A DNA stretch of 64,000 nt from Rhodobacter sp. (lineage in GTDB: Bacteria; Pseudomonadota; Alphaproteobacteria; Rhodobacterales; Rhodobacteraceae): contig JAIXUH010000019.1 in the NCBI GenBank assembly GCA_027484145.1, positions 1 through 64,000 on the forward strand. Reading direction: 5' to 3'. Below, one piece after another: positions 12,026 to 20,231 of this stretch (position 1 is the first letter of the stretch; each line of letters starts with the position of its first letter). Both the position numbers and the translations under genes were made by a program. The notes beneath the pieces are model-generated. The model saw nothing but the letters and a program-made list of their open reading frames with translations. It searched no databases and had not been told where the DNA came from.

Positions 12026-12759
12026 TGTTCGCCGTCCGCTGGGTCCTGTCGCTGGTCTTTGTCATCCAGATGTATCTGGCGATGGCGATCATGGCCGTGG
12101 TCTTTGCCCCTTGGGCGCTGGTGTCGCGCGAAGGGGCCTTTGCCGCCTGCCATACCTTCTGCCGCTGGATCATCTTTACCGCCCGCATCCTGTGCGGCCT
12201 GCGCTCCGAAGTGCGCGGCACCCCACCCACGGATGAGGTGGTAATTGCCGCCAAACATCAAAGCTTCTTCGACATCCTGCTGATCTTTCACGCCGTGCCG
12301 CGCGGCAAGTTCATCATGAAGCGTGAGTTGGTGTATGCGCCCTTTCTGGGCCAATATGCCCTGCGAATCGGCTGCGTGCCGGTGGATCGCGGCAAACGCG
12401 GCGCCGCCATTTCCAAGATGAAAGCCGATGTCGCCAAAGGCACCACCGACCCCGGCCAATTGATCATCTACCCCCAAGGCACCCGCGTCGCTCCCGGCGA
12501 GGCGCGGCCCTACAAGGTCGGCACGGGCCTTTTGTATCAACAGCTTGAACAGCCCTGTGTGCCCGTCGCCACCAATGTGGGCGTGTTCTGGCCAAAGCGC
12601 GGCATCTATCGCAAACCCGGTCTGGCCGTGGTCGATTTTCTGCCCCGGATCGAGCCCGGCCTTGCCGTGCCCGATTTCATGCGCCGCCTTGAGGATGACA
12701 TCGAAACCGCCTCCGATGCCCTGCTGGCCGAGGCTGGTTTTCAAAAGGCCCCCCGATGA
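12025..12759 (+). CDS. plsC: 1-acyl-sn-glycerol-3-phosphate acyltransferase (PlsC family)
   Basis: The 244-residue protein has an N-terminal membrane anchor and the acyltransferase motifs: HQSFFD (the HX4D catalytic pair) near residue 80, a substrate-binding GCVPVDR segment, and YPQGTRVAPGE (the EGTR-like motif with Gln for Glu). The family transfers an acyl chain to lysophosphatidic acid in phospholipid synthesis at the inner membrane. It is the third gene of the ftsEX operon, with a one-base overlap on the left and a four-base overlap on the right, so membrane synthesis is co-expressed with division. A second acyltransferase specificity (for example ornithine-lipid synthesis) cannot be excluded. 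Confidence 0.86.
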   Translation: MFAVRWVLSLVFVIQMYLAMAIMAVVFAPWALVSREGAFAACHTFCRWIIFTARILCGLRSEVRGTPPTDEVVIAAKHQSFFDILLIFHAVPRGKFIMKRELVYAPFLGQYALRIGCVPVDRGKRGAAISKMKADVAKGTTDPGQLIIYPQGTRVAPGEARPYKVGTGLLYQQLEQPCVPVATNVGVFWPKRGIYRKPGLAVVDFLPRIEPGLAVPDFMRRLEDDIETASDALLAEAGFQKAPR

Positions 12760-13361
12760 CCCCGATCACCTCGCTTGACGCGCTGCACAGCCTTTATGGC
12801 ACCCCCGGACAGGCCGCCACCCGCAAGGTTTCGCCCCGCCTGATCCCCACCTACCGTGCCTTCATCGAACGGTCGCGTTTTTGCGTGCTCACCACGGCCG
12901 GCCCCGAAGGCACCGATGGCAGCCCGCGCGGCGATGACGGCCCCGTGGTTCGCGTGCATGATGACCACACCCTGCTGCTGCCCGACTGGCAGGGCAACGA
13001 ACGCATCGACAGCCTGCGCAACATCGTCCGCGATGGCCGCGTCAGCCTGATGTTTCTGGTCGCGGGCTCCAACACCGCCATGCGCGTCAACGGCCACGCC
13101 ATCATCACCGATGACGAACCCTTGCGTGCCAGCTTTGCCCGTGGCGGCAAGCAACCCCGCACCGTGATCGTCGTTACCGTGGCCGAGGTCTATTCCCAAT
13201 GCGCCCGCGCCCTGATCCGCGCCGAATTGTGGACTGGCGGCGACCAGTCGCAGGGCCTGCCCAGCGTGGGTGACATGCTGCGCGACATCACCGAAGGCGG
13301 TATTGACGGTGCGGCCTATGATGCATCATGGCCCGCCCGCGCCGCCAAAACCATGTGGTAG
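12756..13361 (+). CDS. Pyridoxamine-5'-phosphate-oxidase-like FMN-binding protein
   Basis: The 201-residue product matches the split-barrel PNPOx-like family. It has FCVLTTAGPEGTDGSPRGDDG, cut here to its recognisable core VLTTAGPEGTDGSPRG, followed by LLPDWQGNERIDSLRNI and MRVNGHAII, which are typical of the MSMEG_1061/FMN-binding subfamily. Members bind FMN or F420, and most have no assigned substrate. The start overlaps the acyltransferase gene by four bases, so it is the last gene of the ftsEX operon. It converges with the next gene across only eight bases. Confidence 0.85.
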   Translation: MTPITSLDALHSLYGTPGQAATRKVSPRLIPTYRAFIERSRFCVLTTAGPEGTDGSPRGDDGPVVRVHDDHTLLLPDWQGNERIDSLRNIVRDGRVSLMFLVAGSNTAMRVNGHAIITDDEPLRASFARGGKQPRTVIVVTVAEVYSQCARALIRAELWTGGDQSQGLPSVGDMLRDITEGGIDGAAYDASWPARAAKTMW

Positions 13362-13369
13362 GGCCCGGA

Positions 13370-13867
13370 TTATCCCAGCAGACAGTCTGACACAGCCAGA
13401 TCAATCGCCAGCTTGGCCTTTGGCCCATAGTCCAGCCCGGCCACATCAATAAACAACGCCCCGCCATCGCTGCGGATATCGGCATCCGCCACCGGCATGG
13501 TCGTGCCCGCAGGGTCAATCTTCGCCCCTTCGATCAGCGCGCACTCGACCGCAAAGCGCAGGACATAACCGTTGAACGGCGCGTCCAGAAAGCGGCCAAC
13601 CTCTTCGCCATAGGAAAACTCGATCCGCGTCGGCCGGATTTCCACCCGCACCGGCACCACATCGAACCCGACCGTGCGCCCCTCGGGCAGCATGTCGAAC
13701 TCCACATCCGCGCCCACCGTGACCGTACGCCCTTCGCTCACAAAGAACGGCAAAAGATCGTTGTTCCACGTCTCGACGTTCAGCGTCACGATCCGCCCGT
13801 CCAGCGTACCACCCGCCGCCAAAGGCAACGCGGACAGCAACAAGAATCCAAAGGCGCGCGCAATCAT
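13370..13867 (-). CDS. Secreted protein of unknown function
   Basis: The 165-residue product begins with a signal peptide (MIARAFGFLLLSALPLAAGG). The mature part is predicted to be mostly beta-strand (VTLNVETWNND, DVEFDMLPEGRTVGFDVVP, RIEFSYGEEVGRFLD) and has two Cys residues that could pair. Start ATG 13867 is preceded by AGGATAG. I do not recognise the family. It probably acts in the periplasm, and its neighbours give no clear hint. Confidence 0.75.
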   Translation of the reverse strand: MIARAFGFLLLSALPLAAGGTLDGRIVTLNVETWNNDLLPFFVSEGRTVTVGADVEFDMLPEGRTVGFDVVPVRVEIRPTRIEFSYGEEVGRFLDAPFNGYVLRFAVECALIEGAKIDPAGTTMPVADADIRSDGGALFIDVAGLDYGPKAKLAIDLAVSDCLLG

Positions 13868-14011
13868 TACTCTATCCTGCCACAGATCCGCCCGGCAAAC
13901 GACGGCAAACCGCCCGACGCGCCATGGCCCGGTGGGGCCATGCGCGTTGTTACCGTGGCACAAAGGCAGCAGCGTCGGCAACCATAGCAAAAGCAGGCCC
14001 GGACCCGCGGC

Positions 14012-14971
14012 TCAGGCCGCCAGCCCCTTGGACCCCATGTCCAGAAACTTGTTGCGGCGGTCCTTGATCAGCGCCTCGGGCTTCTTGCCGACAAGCTCTT
14101 TCAGCATCGCCTCGATGCCCTTGCCGACCGCCTCGATGGTTTCCTTGCGCCCACGCTGCGCGCCACCCAAGGGTTCCTTGATGATCCGGTCGATCACGCC
14201 CAGCTTTTGCAGGTCTTGCGCGGTCAGGCGCAGCGCTTCGGCCGCTTCGCGCATCTTTTCGGCGTCTTTCCACAGGATCGACGCACAGCCTTCGGGACTG
14301 ATCACCGAATAGACCGAATGCTCCAGCATCGCCACGCGGTTCGCCGTCGCAAAGGCCACCGCCCCGCCCGACCCGCCTTCACCGATCACCACCGAAATCA
14401 GCGGCACGCCGATCTCAAGGCACTTTTGCGTGCTGCGCGCAATCGCCTCGGCCTGCCCACGCTCCTCCGCACCCTTGCCCGGATAGGCACCGGGCGTATC
14501 CACCAGCGTGATCACCGGCAGGCGGAACTGGTCCGCCATCTCCATCAGGCGAATGGCCTTGCGATAGCCTTCGGGCCGCGCCATCCCGAAATTCCGCTCG
14601 ATCCGGCTTTTGGTGTCATTGCCCTTTTCATGCCCGATCAGCACCACCGGCGTGTCGTTGAACCGCGCAAGGCCCCCCATCACAGCATGATCCTCGGCAA
14701 AGTTCCGGTCCCCCGCCAACGGCGTGAACTCGTTGAACAAAGCGTCGATGTAATCCTTGCAATGCGGGCGGTCCGGGTGGCGGGCCACCTGACATTTGCG
14801 CCAAGGCGTCAGGTCCTTGTACAGGTCCTTCAGCATGATATCGGCCTTGCGGTCCAGCGCCTCGGCCTCTTTCGCCACGTCCATGCCGGAATTTCCGCGC
14901 GCCATGGCCCGCAGTTCCTCGGCCTTGCCTTCAATCTCGGCCAGCGGCTTTTCGAATTCCAGATAGTTCAT
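14012..14971 (-). CDS. accA: Acetyl-CoA carboxylase carboxyltransferase subunit alpha
   Basis: The 319-residue product is AccA, which with AccD transfers the carboxyl group from biotin on AccB to acetyl-CoA, the first step of fatty-acid synthesis. It begins [14 protein letters not shown] and contains the conserved carboxyltransferase segments [36 protein letters not shown] and [11 protein letters not shown]. Length and sequence match other AccA along the whole protein. ATG 14971 is preceded by GGAG at seven bases, while the frame upstream is non-homologous. It is divergent from the AraC-type regulator. Confidence 0.96.
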   Translation of the reverse strand: MNYLEFEKPLAEIEGKAEELRAMARGNSGMDVAKEAEALDRKADIMLKDLYKDLTPWRKCQVARHPDRPHCKDYIDALFNEFTPLAGDRNFAEDHAVMGGLARFNDTPVVLIGHEKGNDTKSRIERNFGMARPEGYRKAIRLMEMADQFRLPVITLVDTPGAYPGKGAEERGQAEAIARSTQKCLEIGVPLISVVIGEGGSGGAVAFATANRVAMLEHSVYSVISPEGCASILWKDAEKMREAAEALRLTAQDLQKLGVIDRIIKEPLGGAQRGRKETIEAVGKGIEAMLKELVGKKPEALIKDRRNKFLDMGSKGLAA

Positions 14972-15087
14972 GGCATACTCCACAAGACTTGCCCCTATAT
15001 GGCCTTGACCGATCACGGATGCAACTCGGCAAGACTTGCAAAGCCGTGTCCGGGCATCAAGGGCGGGCGAAACCAAAGGACACCGCG

Positions 15088-15924
15088 ATGACCCACCCCT
15101 ACGAAGCCCGTCTGATGCGCGTGCTGGATCACATCCACACCCACACCGGCGATGATCTTTCGCTGGATACGCTGGCTGATGTGGCCGCGATGAGCCGCTT
15201 TCACTGGCACCGGATCTACCGCACCATGACGGGCGAGACATTGGCCCAGACGGTGCGCCGCGCCCGCTTGCACCGCGCGGCGGTCGAATTGTCGACGGGG
15301 GCACCGGACATCGCGAAACTGGCGGTCGCGGTCGGCTATGCCGATGCCGCCAGCTTCACCCGCAGCTTTACGGAAATGTATGGCCAATCGCCCGCCCGGT
15401 TTCGCTCCCGCCGCGATTTTCGCATTCAACCCCCGATCATTCAGAAAGGATTGCCCCTGATGCACCCTGTCATTGTCCGCGACGAACCCGCGCGCCAGCT
15501 TGTCGCCATGCCACACACCGGCCCTTACCATGAGATCAACCGGGCTTTCGAAAAGCTGTCCGGCACCATGGCCGCGCGCGGGCTGTTCGCCCATGCCCGC
15601 AGCATGATCGGCGTCTATTATGACGACCCCTCCTCAACCCCCGCTGCCGAACTGCACAGCCATGCCGCGTTTGAACTGACCGGGTCGCCGCAGATTGACC
15701 CGCCGCTGGAACAGGTCAGCCTGCCCGCAGGCCGCCATGCCGTGCTGACGTTCAAAGGCCCCTATGCCGGGCTTCCCGCCGCCTATGACCAGCTTTATTC
15801 GTCATGGCTGCCCACCTCGGGCGAGGTTCCCGGCGACACCCCCCCGTTTGAGGTTTACTTGAACTCGCCCATGGACACCGCACCCGAAGATCTCTTGACC
15901 GAAATCTGCGTGCCCCTGCGCTGA
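15088..15924 (+). CDS. AraC-family regulator with GyrI-like effector domain
   Basis: The 278-residue product has an N-terminal AraC/XylS double helix-turn-helix (residues ~10-110: [21 protein letters not shown], cut here to its core, and [18 protein letters not shown]). A C-terminal GyrI-like domain (residues ~125-278, starting [20 protein letters not shown]) follows. The layout is that of Rob/SoxS-like regulators such as E. coli SbmC/Rob homologues, which bind small molecules and activate detoxification genes. Start ATG 15088 has AAAGGA upstream. The target genes are not evident from the neighbourhood. Confidence 0.9.
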   Translation: MTHPYEARLMRVLDHIHTHTGDDLSLDTLADVAAMSRFHWHRIYRTMTGETLAQTVRRARLHRAAVELSTGAPDIAKLAVAVGYADAASFTRSFTEMYGQSPARFRSRRDFRIQPPIIQKGLPLMHPVIVRDEPARQLVAMPHTGPYHEINRAFEKLSGTMAARGLFAHARSMIGVYYDDPSSTPAAELHSHAAFELTGSPQIDPPLEQVSLPAGRHAVLTFKGPYAGLPAAYDQLYSSWLPTSGEVPGDTPPFEVYLNSPMDTAPEDLLTEICVPLR

Positions 15925-15932
15925 CCACCCCA

Positions 15933-15975
15933 CCGCCGAACCTGCGCAGGCCTTGTTCCCGCGCAGGTTCGGCGG
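15933..15975. terminator. Long GC-rich hairpin after the AraC-type gene
   Basis: Two perfectly complementary 15-base arms (CCGCCGAACCTGCGC and its complement) enclose a 13-base loop, starting nine bases after the stop at 15924 and ending 12 bases before the next start. There is no T-tract, so it may be a Rho-assisted terminator or an mRNA stabiliser. Confidence 0.6.
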
Positions 15976-15987
15976 CATCCTTCCCCC

Positions 15988-16863
15988 ATGAGGTTCCAAC
16001 GCCCCAAGCCCCAGACAACGTTCCTGCAGGATGTCATCGCTGCCATTGGCCGGGCCGTGCTGCTTGCGTTCTCACTGGCGGCGCTTGGCGTGCCGCTCTT
16101 ATTGCTGGGCTATTGCCAACTGGTCGTTCCTGCCCGAATGGAGCAACAGAAGGAGGCCGAAGCCGCGCGTCTGGCTGCCTGTACACGGCTGACGATGCTG
16201 CCCGTCCGCCTTGGCGATCATACCCTGACGGTCCCAGCGAACGGTCTGGCCACCGTGCGCCTTGCACAGCCGCAACCCGGCCAATACCTCCCCAATGAAA
16301 TTGGGCGGCAGACACAATTCAACCCACCCCCCTTCTTTTGCATCCCGCCCGAGTATGGCCAGCCGCCCTACGATGTGAGGGTGGTTCAGTTTGTCGCCGC
16401 GTTAGACACGCGGTCCAAACCAATCCTCCGACGCATTCACGGATTGGACGATCAGGATGGGATTGCCATTCTGCGCCTTGAACCCATCCGCGACACGTGG
16501 AACAGCCTTCCCGGCAGCGCAAAACTGCCACAGGCAAGCGCTGCAACCGGCGACAAGATGGATATCGCCCGGCCCGCCAGCAACGACCCGTCTCTGGCTA
16601 TCGCGCGCACAAACAAGGCCGACGCGCAGGGCTTTCTTTACGCAGCAACGTGCCAGCGCTTTGCGACCACCAGCTTTTTCTCCTGCGATCTGGCCATCCG
16701 CGATACCACCGCCAATCTGGTCTACCGCACCGCTTACATCGACCTCTCGGAAGACCCTGCCGGCTGGGCACAGCCGCAGCCTGTGCCGCCGCAGTTCATA
16801 GAGATCGGGCTTATGATGCGGCGCGTGCTGGCGGAAATGAAGGCTGGCACCCTGTTGCCCTGA
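15988..16863 (+). CDS. Membrane-anchored protein of unknown function
   Basis: The 291-residue product has one strong membrane span near residues 20-45 (AVLLAFSLAALGVPLLLLGY) followed by a large, presumably periplasmic, domain. That domain contains four Cys (CTRLT, FFCIPPEY, CQRFATT, FFSCDLAI) that could form disulphides. I recognise no family. It follows the AraC-type gene closely on the same strand but is separated from it by a long hairpin. A hairpin also lies after the stop codon. Codon use resembles its neighbours, so it does not look recently acquired. Confidence 0.7.
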   Translation: MRFQRPKPQTTFLQDVIAAIGRAVLLAFSLAALGVPLLLLGYCQLVVPARMEQQKEAEAARLAACTRLTMLPVRLGDHTLTVPANGLATVRLAQPQPGQYLPNEIGRQTQFNPPPFFCIPPEYGQPPYDVRVVQFVAALDTRSKPILRRIHGLDDQDGIAILRLEPIRDTWNSLPGSAKLPQASAATGDKMDIARPASNDPSLAIARTNKADAQGFLYAATCQRFATTSFFSCDLAIRDTTANLVYRTAYIDLSEDPAGWAQPQPVPPQFIEIGLMMRRVLAEMKAGTLLP

Positions 16864-16879
16864 CCCCCGGAAACAGCAG

Positions 16880-16904
16880 CGCCCCGTGGCCGGGCCACGG
16901 GGCG
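16880..16904. terminator. GC-rich hairpin in the 177-bp convergent gap
   Basis: Eleven-base complementary arms (CGCCCCGTGGC and GCCACGGGGCG) with a three-base loop lie 17 bases after the stop of the upstream plus-strand gene. It could serve both that gene and the convergent mcl1 gene, which ends at 17041. No T-run of useful length follows. The rest of 16864-17040 shows nothing else. Confidence 0.55.
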
Positions 16905-17040
16905 TGCATCCTCCCCCAAGGTGCGATACAGGGCCTCCTCTCCCCATACCGCGCGGGTATTCTTTTCAAACCGCCCGATTATGACGCTTTGGTGAACGGA
17001 CCCTGCCCGCAATGGCAGCGTTCTGTCAACGATTCAATCG

Positions 17041-17997
17041 TCAGCGTGCCATCATTTCGAACTGCCGTACGATCACCTCGGCCTGCTTTATGCTGGCGAT
17101 GTCCACCAAGCGGCCCTTATAGACGGTTGCCCCCTCGCCCCGCGCCTTTGCGGCCTCCATCGCGGCCAGAATCTCTCGGGCCTCGGCCACGGCTGCGTCA
17201 CTCGGCGTGAACACCTCATTGGCCAGCGCCACCTGCTTGGGGTGGATCGCCCATTTGCCCACCATGCCCAAAGTGGCCGACCGCCGTGCCTGCGCGCGGA
17301 ACCCCTCATCATCGGAAAAATCGCCGAACGGGCCATCGACGGGCAGGATGCCATGGGTCCGGCAGGCCGCCACAATCGCCGCCTGCGCCCAATGCCACGG
17401 GTCCGACCAATGCCGCGCGCCATCCTGCAGCATGTAATAATTCGCCTGCGTCCCGCCGATGCCCGTCGTCTGCATCCCCATGCTTGCCGCAAAATCTGCC
17501 GCGCCCAGCGACATCGCCTGCAAGCGCGGGCTGCTGGCGGCAATCTCCTCCACGTGGGCAATCCCTGCCGCACTCTCGATGATGACCTCAAAGCTGATCG
17601 GCTTGACCCGCCCCTTCGCCCGCTCCACCGCCGTCACCAGTGCATCCACGGCATAGACATCCGCTGCACAACCCACCTTGGGGATCATGATCTGGTCCAG
17701 CCGGTCGCCCGCCTGCTCCAACAGGTCAACCACATCACGATACCAAAACGGCGTGTCCAGCCCGTTGATCCGCACGCTCAGTGTCTTGCGTCCCCAGTCC
17801 ACCGCATCAATCGCCGCGATGACATTGGCGCGCGCACTGTCCTTGTCGGATGGGGCCACCGAATCTTCCAGATCAAGGTTCACCACATCCGCCGCACTCG
17901 CCGCCATCTTTTCAAACAGAGCAGGCCGCGAACCGGGGCCGAACAACTGGCAACGGTTCGGGCGGGCAGGCGGGGCGGGTTGGATACGAAAGCTCAT
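17041..17997 (-). CDS. mcl1: L-malyl-CoA / beta-methylmalyl-CoA lyase (Mcl1)
   Basis: The 318-residue product closely matches Rhodobacter Mcl1, including MSFRIQPAPPARPNRC at the start and LDLEDSVAP, QIMIPKVG, EVIIESAAGI, GAADFAASMGMQ and GKWAIHPKQ in the body. The enzyme reversibly cleaves malyl-CoA to acetyl-CoA plus glyoxylate and beta-methylmalyl-CoA to propionyl-CoA plus glyoxylate. In Rhodobacter it works in the ethylmalonyl-CoA pathway, where acetate is assimilated without isocitrate lyase. ATG 17997 has AAGGTG upstream. Two inverted repeats just upstream (18065-18102) may be regulator sites. Confidence 0.95.
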   Translation of the reverse strand: MSFRIQPAPPARPNRCQLFGPGSRPALFEKMAASAADVVNLDLEDSVAPSDKDSARANVIAAIDAVDWGRKTLSVRINGLDTPFWYRDVVDLLEQAGDRLDQIMIPKVGCAADVYAVDALVTAVERAKGRVKPISFEVIIESAAGIAHVEEIAASSPRLQAMSLGAADFAASMGMQTTGIGGTQANYYMLQDGARHWSDPWHWAQAAIVAACRTHGILPVDGPFGDFSDDEGFRAQARRSATLGMVGKWAIHPKQVALANEVFTPSDAAVAEAREILAAMEAAKARGEGATVYKGRLVDIASIKQAEVIVRQFEMMAR

Positions 17998-18064
17998 CAG
18001 CGCACCTTGGGGCAAGGAAATGTCGGCAATCTGCGCTGAACGGTTATTATATTGCGCCGCAGCA

Positions 18065-18102
18065 TGCAACGCTACGTTTGCACATGCAGCAAAATTGCTG
18101 CA
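18065..18102. promoter_or_regulatory. Two TGC-ended inverted repeats upstream of mcl1
   Basis: At 18085-18102, TGCAGCAA and TTGCTGCA are perfectly complementary around two A bases. At 18065-18082, TGCAAC and TTTGCA form a looser repeat with one mismatch. Both lie 68-105 bases upstream of the mcl1 start. They resemble the TTTGCAAA-type sites known for regulators of the propionyl-CoA and ethylmalonyl-CoA pathways in Rhodobacter (PccR/RamB family). The binding regulator is inferred, not shown. Confidence 0.5.
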
Positions 18103-18519
18103 CTACAGCGCGCGCGCGCGGTTGCCCTTGGGCTTGTGCTCCAATTCGATCAGCCCCAGCAGTTCCATCACCGGGGTCACATAATTGGCAAACCGCCCGC
18201 GGTAGCCTTTTCGCAGGCCGTAATAGCCCCCCACCGGGTTCCCCTCGCTGCGCGCCCAAGCCTCGATGGACGCGTCTGGCGTTGGCTTTCCCTCATCGGC
18301 ATTGCCCAGATCAACCCAATCGCCCGCCGCTTTCAGCATCGCATGGCAATCCGCCACCCCGCGCCACTGATAGCTCAGTTGCGTGCTGCCCACCTGCACC
18401 ACCAGCCGCGCCGGATTAGCCGCCATATCCTTCCACGCCTGAAACTCTGACCCCAATGATGGGGTTTTCAGCAACCAAGGATCATCCTTTTCGCCGCTGC
18501 CAAAGGTCACCATCGCCAT
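18103..18519 (-). CDS. Conserved small protein of unknown function upstream of mcl1
   Basis: The 138-residue soluble product contains DDPWLLKTPSLGSEFQAW, a central region with VVQVGSTQLSYQW, and a C-terminal GGYYGLRKGYRGRFANYV helix-rich part that looks like a small basic nucleic-acid- or partner-binding segment. I believe similar proteins are widespread in Rhodobacterales but cannot name a function. ATG 18519 is chosen because AAAGGGG lies upstream. The gene is on the same strand as mcl1, 105 bases upstream of it, with the operator-like repeats in between. It is divergent from the HTH regulator. Confidence 0.75.
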   Translation of the reverse strand: MAMVTFGSGEKDDPWLLKTPSLGSEFQAWKDMAANPARLVVQVGSTQLSYQWRGVADCHAMLKAAGDWVDLGNADEGKPTPDASIEAWARSEGNPVGGYYGLRKGYRGRFANYVTPVMELLGLIELEHKPKGNRARAL

Positions 18520-18572
18520 CACGCACCCCTTTCACTGGCCCCGCATCACTGGACCGAATCAACCTTAGCGCG

Positions 18573-18601
18573 CCATATGTGACGTCTTTGGTCATATATG
18601 G
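18573..18601. promoter_or_regulatory. Operator-like inverted repeat in front of the HTH regulator
   Basis: The arms CCATATGTGAC and GTCATATATGG match at 10 of 11 positions across a seven-base spacer. The repeat sits in the divergent gap and runs over the first possible ATG (18598) of the regulator gene, which favours the next start at 18610. Autoregulation by the adjacent regulator is the simplest reading. Confidence 0.55.
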
Positions 18602-18609
18602 GGCCAGCC

Positions 18610-19269
18610 ATGCGCGCCGCGCGGCTTTTGCACATGCTGATGATCCTGCAAAACCGGGGGCGGCAAAGCTGCGCCACGCTGGCCCGCACGCTGGAGGTGT
18701 CGCGCCGCACCATCCTGCGCGATGTTGATGCCCTGACCGAGGCAGGCCTGCCCGTCATCATGCATCGCGGCGCACAAGGCGGGGTCGAGCTTGGGTTCGA
18801 CTACCGCACCCGCCTGACCGGTCTGGATACGGCCGAGGCGGATGCCATGGCGCTGATCCTGACCCATGTGCCACCTGACCTGCACCACCTTGGTCTGGCC
18901 GAAGCCGGGCGCCGCGCGCAGGCCAAGGTGCGCGAAGCCTTCCCCGACCGCACCCGCGCCCGCATGGCACAGATGGCGCGCCTGTTTCCGCAGGCCTCCC
19001 CCGCGCCCAAACCAGACAGTCGGCGCACCGCCCTCGCCACCGCCGTCCGGCAAGGCCGCATCGTGCGGCTACAGGCGCGAACCCCCACCCCCATCACCGT
19101 GCACCCCATCGCCCTGCACCTGTCCCCCGACGGCTGGGCGCTGGAAGATGCCCGAACCGGCCAACATTGGCCCGAGGCATCTTGGGGCGATGTCAACATC
19201 TCGGCCCGCCTGTTTGCCGCACAAGCCACCTTGCATGCCTTGGGCGAACGGGCGACAAACCCGGCATGA
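18610..19269 (+). CDS. YafY/DeoR-type helix-turn-helix regulator
   Basis: The product is 219 residues. An N-terminal winged helix-turn-helix (LLHMLMILQNRGRQSCATLA, then LEVSRRTILRDVDALTEAGL) is typical of the YafY/WYL group. The C-terminal part is shorter than a full WYL domain and lacks a clear WYL motif; it may bind a small ligand. The stop overlaps the start of the epimerase gene by four bases (ATGA), so it is the first gene of a D-amino-acid operon that it probably controls. The inverted repeat at 18573-18601 is a candidate own operator. Confidence 0.82.
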   Translation: MRAARLLHMLMILQNRGRQSCATLARTLEVSRRTILRDVDALTEAGLPVIMHRGAQGGVELGFDYRTRLTGLDTAEADAMALILTHVPPDLHHLGLAEAGRRAQAKVREAFPDRTRARMAQMARLFPQASPAPKPDSRRTALATAVRQGRIVRLQARTPTPITVHPIALHLSPDGWALEDARTGQHWPEASWGDVNISARLFAAQATLHALGERATNPA

Positions 19270-20228
19270 TCCAGGTCACAGCCGATACCTTTCCGCTGGC
19301 GCGGACCTTCACCATCTCGCGCGGGTCCAAGACAACGGCGCAGGTGGTGACCGCCCAGATCACCCGCGACGGCATCATCGGCCGCGGCGAGGCTGTGCCC
19401 TATGCCCGCTACGGCGAAACCGTGGCCGAGGTGATGGCCACCATCGCCGCCCAAGCCCCATGGATCAGCCGCGAAAGCCTTGCGCGTGACATGCCCCCCG
19501 GCGCGGCCCGCAACGCACTCGATTGCGCGCTGTGGGATCTGGCGGCCAAGTCCGCAGGCAAGCGTGTCTGGGATCTCCTCTCGTTGCCCGCCCCGCGCCC
19601 CGTGGTCACCGCCTTTACCCTGTCGCTGGACACGCCCGAGGCGATGCGCGCTCAGGCCGCCGCCCATGCCCACCGCCCCGTGCTGAAGATCAAGCTTGGC
19701 ACCCCCGATGACATGCCGCGTCTGGAAGCCGTCAGGCAGGGCGCCCCCCGCAGCACCCTGGTCATCGACGCGAACGAAGGCTGGACGCCCGAGGTCTACG
19801 CCGACCTCGCCCCGCGCCTTGTGGCCATGGGCGTGGCATTGGTGGAACAGCCGCTTCCCGCCGCATCCGATGACATGCTGGCCGAAATCGCCCGCCCTCT
19901 GCCGGTCTGCGCCGATGAATCCTGCCACGACCGCAGCAGCCTCAACGCCCTGCGCGGCAAATACGATGTGGTCAACATCAAGCTCGACAAAACCGGCGGC
20001 CTGACCGAAGCCCTTGCGCTGAAACTACAGGCGCAAGCTATGGGCTTTGGCATCATGGTCGGCTGCATGGTCGGCAGCAGCCTTGCCATGGCCCCTGCCA
20101 CGATCCTCGCCCAAGGGGCCGCTTTCACAGACCTTGACGGACCGCTCTTGCTGGCCCAGGACCGCGACAACCCGCTGCTGTTCGATGAACGCGGCATCCA
20201 CCCGCCAACCGCGCAACTCTGGGGCTGA
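19266..20228 (+). CDS. dgcA: Enolase-superfamily epimerase (N-acetyl-D-glutamate racemase/dipeptide epimerase type)
   Basis: The 320-residue product carries the muconate-cycloisomerase-like catalytic set of the enolase superfamily: a KxK motif (LKIKLG), metal ligands in DANEGW, VEQPLP and ADES, and the opposite catalytic Lys in KLDKTGG. In Rhodobacterales, homologues act as N-acetyl-D-glutamate racemase (DgcA) in D-amino-acid catabolism. The D-amino-acid transaminase two genes downstream supports this. Its usual partner DgcN (DUF1611) is absent here, so L-Ala-D/L-Glu dipeptide epimerase activity in peptidoglycan recycling is the main alternative. Confidence 0.85.
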   Translation: MIQVTADTFPLARTFTISRGSKTTAQVVTAQITRDGIIGRGEAVPYARYGETVAEVMATIAAQAPWISRESLARDMPPGAARNALDCALWDLAAKSAGKRVWDLLSLPAPRPVVTAFTLSLDTPEAMRAQAAAHAHRPVLKIKLGTPDDMPRLEAVRQGAPRSTLVIDANEGWTPEVYADLAPRLVAMGVALVEQPLPAASDDMLAEIARPLPVCADESCHDRSSLNALRGKYDVVNIKLDKTGGLTEALALKLQAQAMGFGIMVGCMVGSSLAMAPATILAQGAAFTDLDGPLLLAQDRDNPLLFDERGIHPPTAQLWG

Positions 20229-20231
20229 TCC

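Noticed and set aside
18108-18120. Alternating CG tract next to the mcl1 promoter
   Set aside because: It encodes the Arg-Ala end of the small upstream protein and is not needed to explain regulation.
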